Position numbers and translations under genes: made by a program. From an uncultured Eubacteriales bacterium (GTDB taxonomy: Bacteria; Bacillota; Clostridia; Oscillospirales; Acutalibacteraceae), in the NCBI GenBank assembly GCA_934476025.1, contig CAKSNI010000042.1, positions 1-7,875 of the forward strand: a stretch of DNA of 7,875 nucleotides, read 5' to 3'. Each line of letters starts with the position of its first letter. The first letter of the stretch is position 1. A model generated the notes under the pieces. The model did no database searches, had not been told where the DNA came from, and worked only from the letters and a program-made list of their open reading frames with translations. Positions 5,961 through 7,875 of the stretch are shown piece after piece.

Positions 5961-7370
5961 ATGAAAACAGATATCCTGATCATCGGAGCCGGCCCGGCCG
6001 GTATTTTTACCGCACTGGAATTGCTTCGTCAGGGCAGCAGCAAGAAAATCACCATTGTTGAAAAAGGAGTAGCGGTGGAAAAACGCAGATGTCCGAAAAA
6101 CAAAACCAAAACCTGCGTGAACTGCAAGCCCTACTGCCACATTACCACCGGTTTTTCCGGTGCCGGCGCTTTTTCCGACGGCAAGCTTTCACTGAGTTGC
6201 GAAGTCGGCGGCAATCTGCCGGATCTGATTGGGGAGGAACTGGCGCAAAGTACTATTGAATATACCGACGGCATCTATCTGGAATTCGGGGCTGATTCCC
6301 ATGTTGAAGGCATCAGCAATCCCGAAGAGGTCAAAGAAATCCGCAAACGGGCCATTCGAGCCGGTCTGAAACTGGTGGATTGCCCCATTCGGCACCTCGG
6401 AACCGAAAAGGCCCAGGATATTTACTACTCCATTGAACAATATCTGCTCAATCACGGGGTTGAAATCATTTTCGGTCATGAGTGCAAAAACCTGGTTTTA
6501 GACGGTCAGAAATGCACCGGTGCCGTGATTGAAAGTGCCGACGGCAAGGAACAGTTCGCTGTGGAAAGCGAACGCACTGTTGTAGCCACCGGCCGCCGCG
6601 GCGCGGAATGGCTGGAAAACCTCTGTGCCGAACACGGCATTGCCCACGAGCCCGGAACGGTGGATATCGGTGTTCGGGTGGAAGTCCGCAACGAAATTAT
6701 GGAACAGGTCAACAAGGTTCTGTACGAATCCAAATTGATCGGATATCCGCAGCCCTTTAAGAACAAAGTCCGCACCTTCTGTCAGAACCCGGGCGGCTTT
6801 GTCAGCCAGGAAAACTACGACAACGACCTGGCGGTGGTCAACGGGCATTCCTATAAAGAACTGAAGTCCAACAACACCAACCTGGCCATCCTGGTTTCCC
6901 ACAATTTCAATGTTCCCTTCAATCAGCCGATTGCCTATGCTCAAAAGGTCGGGGAACTTTCCAATATGCTGGCCAACGGCCACATCCTGGTTCAGCGTTT
7001 CGGAGATATTCTGGACGGAAAACGCACCTGGCAGAAGGAACTTTCCCAATCCAACCTGAAACCCACCCTGCCCGATGCCGTTGCCGGGGATATTACCGCC
7101 GCCATTCCCTATCGTGCCATGACCAACATCATCAACTTCATCCACGCTTTGGACGAAGTGGTTCCCGGTTTTGCTTCCAATGAAACGCTGCTGTATGCGC
7201 CGGAACTGAAATTCTACAGCAACCGGGTGAAGATGGACGATCGCTTCAACACCAGCATTCAGGGGCTGCACTGCCTGGGCGATTCCTCCGGATGGACCCG
7301 TGGACTGATGATGGCTGCGGTTATGGGGGTTTTGATGGGCCGCCGCATTGCCGAGGACGAAAAAGCCTGA
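5961..7370 (+). CDS. FAD-dependent dehydrogenase, COG2509 type (function unknown)
   Basis: Predicted cytoplasmic flavoprotein of 469 residues, the usual size for this conserved but poorly characterised group. The N-terminal dinucleotide-binding fold has GAGPAG (9-14) and the acidic Glu34 ending strand 2. A cysteine cluster follows, Cys44-Pro, Cys52-x2-Cys55-x3-Cys59, just before GFSGAGAFSDGK (64-75), a strongly family-like stretch. The C-terminal FAD contact is GDSSGWTRG (440-448) followed by a hydrophobic helix. The ATG at 5961 is chosen over an in-frame TTG at 5946 because GGGAGG (5948-5953) lies 7 bases upstream of it. It has its own promoter and terminator, so it is a single-gene unit with no sequence link to the sugar operon. 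Family assignment is good; substrate and electron acceptor are unknown. Confidence 0.9.
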   Translation: MKTDILIIGAGPAGIFTALELLRQGSSKKITIVEKGVAVEKRRCPKNKTKTCVNCKPYCHITTGFSGAGAFSDGKLSLSCEVGGNLPDLIGEELAQSTIEYTDGIYLEFGADSHVEGISNPEEVKEIRKRAIRAGLKLVDCPIRHLGTEKAQDIYYSIEQYLLNHGVEIIFGHECKNLVLDGQKCTGAVIESADGKEQFAVESERTVVATGRRGAEWLENLCAEHGIAHEPGTVDIGVRVEVRNEIMEQVNKVLYESKLIGYPQPFKNKVRTFCQNPGGFVSQENYDNDLAVVNGHSYKELKSNNTNLAILVSHNFNVPFNQPIAYAQKVGELSNMLANGHILVQRFGDILDGKRTWQKELSQSNLKPTLPDAVAGDITAAIPYRAMTNIINFIHALDEVVPGFASNETLLYAPELKFYSNRVKMDDRFNTSIQGLHCLGDSSGWTRGLMMAAVMGVLMGRRIAEDEKA

Positions 7371-7391
7371 TCTTTTCAAACCGAATTTGCC

Positions 7392-7439
7392 GAACCGGCC
7401 GGGGAAACGAATGTTTCCCCGGCCGGTTCTTATCTTTTT
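7392..7439 (+). terminator. Strong Rho-independent terminator of the FAD-dependent dehydrogenase
   Basis: A perfect 17-bp stem (7392-7408 with 7413-7429, GAACCGGCC.../...GGCCGGTTC) with a GAAT loop is followed by TTATCTTTTT. It begins 21 bases after the stop codon. On the minus strand the hairpin lacks a following U tract, so it is mainly a rightward terminator, though the stem may also hinder leftward transcription. Confidence 0.9.
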
Positions 7440-7451
7440 GAACATTTTTGC

Positions 7452-7476
7452 GCGGCGCAAACGCCGCTTTTCTTTT
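7452..7476 (+). terminator. Second hairpin between the convergent genes
   Basis: GCGGCG (7452-7457) and CGCCGC (7462-7467) form a 6-bp stem with a CAAA loop, followed by TTTTCTTTT reading rightwards. It may be a back-up terminator for the dehydrogenase. On the minus strand the same stem starts 7 bases after the stop codon of the class II aldolase gene, but is followed by GCAAAAATG rather than U residues, so it would be a poor leftward terminator. Confidence 0.5.
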
Positions 7477-7875
7477 AGCGATACAACGGGCCGTAATGCC
7501 GGCAGGCCTCATAATCGGCCGCCTGCTCGTCGGTTGTGCCGAAGGCCGCCCACGAATGCGGCCGGAAGATGCGTTCCCGGGGCACATTGTGCATGGAAAC
7601 CGGAATCCGCAGCATGGAAGCGAGGGTAATCAGATCCGCCCCCACATCGTCGCGTTCTTCATAGCAACGCATATGCATCTTGATTTCGCTGGAGGGTTTA
7701 TATCCCTTTTCGGCCGAAAGAACCTTCATATTCCGGTCAATAATCACCAGTTTTTCCGGAGTAATAAAACTTTTGGAAATTCCCGTCGGGGTCACCAAAA
7801 AGGCACCGTCCTCCAACTTTACGCTCACATTTCCGTCATTGGCCGCCACCCAGCCGAGCTGCCACATTTTATGGC
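7475..7875 (-). CDS. Class II aldolase/adducin-family protein (FucA-like), 5' partial and apparently internally deleted
   Basis: About 132 codons are visible. The frame is open to the right edge, so the true start is probably outside; an internal ATG at 7867 sits within the conserved MWQLGWVAANDGNVSV stretch and is not a convincing start. The first half matches the L-fuculose-phosphate aldolase/ribulose-5-phosphate 4-epimerase family: NDGNVSV, FLVTPTGISK and KPSSEIKMHM, whose Glu corresponds to the catalytic Glu73 of E. coli FucA. After ERDDVGA the expected VVHxHPP zinc-ligand segment is absent. The sequence goes straight to DLITLASMLRIPVSM and ends EACRHYGPLYR, which resembles the C-terminal tail of FucA. 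About 80-90 residues, including all three zinc-binding histidines, therefore seem to be missing, with the reading frame kept. As read it could not be an active aldolase. It converges on the dehydrogenase gene. Family is fairly sure; the deletion is inferred. Confidence 0.78.
   Translation of the reverse strand, partial: HKMWQLGWVAANDGNVSVKLEDGAFLVTPTGISKSFITPEKLVIIDRNMKVLSAEKGYKPSSEIKMHMRCYEERDDVGADLITLASMLRIPVSMHNVPRERIFRPHSWAAFGTTDEQAADYEACRHYGPLYR

Noticed and set aside
6498..7460. Long minus-strand open frame (about 320 codons) opposite the COG2509-type gene
   Set aside because: It has no recognisable motifs, it mirrors the codon pattern of the real gene, and it would have to run through the strong terminator hairpin at 7392-7429.
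1..7875. CRISPR arrays, tRNA/rRNA genes, insertion sequences or attachment sites
   Set aside because: I saw no regularly spaced repeats, tRNA-like cloverleaf, transposase motifs or terminal inverted repeats. Nearly all bases are accounted for by the listed genes and control regions.

Overview
The window looks like a chromosomal piece of a fermentative, probably anaerobic Firmicute, most likely a Clostridia-class gut-type bacterium. The reasons are strong AGGAGG-type ribosome binding sites, sigma-A promoters, U-tailed terminators, an RpiR-type regulator next to sugar genes, and a FAD-dependent protein of the COG2509 type that is common in Clostridia. This taxonomic reading is an inference; there is no rRNA or other marker gene.

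Positions 1-4760 (minus strand) hold a tightly packed four-gene operon, transcribed from about 4868 leftwards: an L-fucose/L-arabinose isomerase-like protein, a FAD-linked oxidase (GlcD/AGPS-like) broken by a single-base frameshift, a two-cluster iron-sulfur protein with degenerate CCG domains, and a class II (zinc) ketose-bisphosphate aldolase that runs off the left edge. Gaps are 54, 18 and 16 bases and each gene has its own ribosome binding site. The set suggests catabolism of a sugar or sugar derivative: isomerisation, a flavin/Fe-S oxidation, then aldol cleavage. A kinase and a transporter would be expected outside the window. The substrate cannot be read from the sequence.

Positions 4761-4992 form a divergent control region. 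It has a good minus-strand promoter (TTGATT-17-TAGAAT) and two copies of a TGAAA-N5-TTTCA palindrome exactly 50 bp apart. An RpiR-family regulator (HTH plus SIS domain) reads rightwards from 4993 and is the obvious candidate to bind them.

Positions 5862-7439 form an independent unit: a near-consensus promoter (TTGACT-17-TATAAT), a short leader containing a terminator hairpin just before the ribosome binding site (possible attenuator), a COG2509-type FAD-dependent dehydrogenase, and a strong 17-bp terminator. Positions 7475-7875 (minus strand, convergent) carry the end of a class II aldolase/adducin (FucA-like) gene that seems to have lost its middle third, including the zinc ligands.

Two of the sugar-metabolism genes are therefore damaged in this copy. 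Either the locus is decaying or the assembly has local errors.
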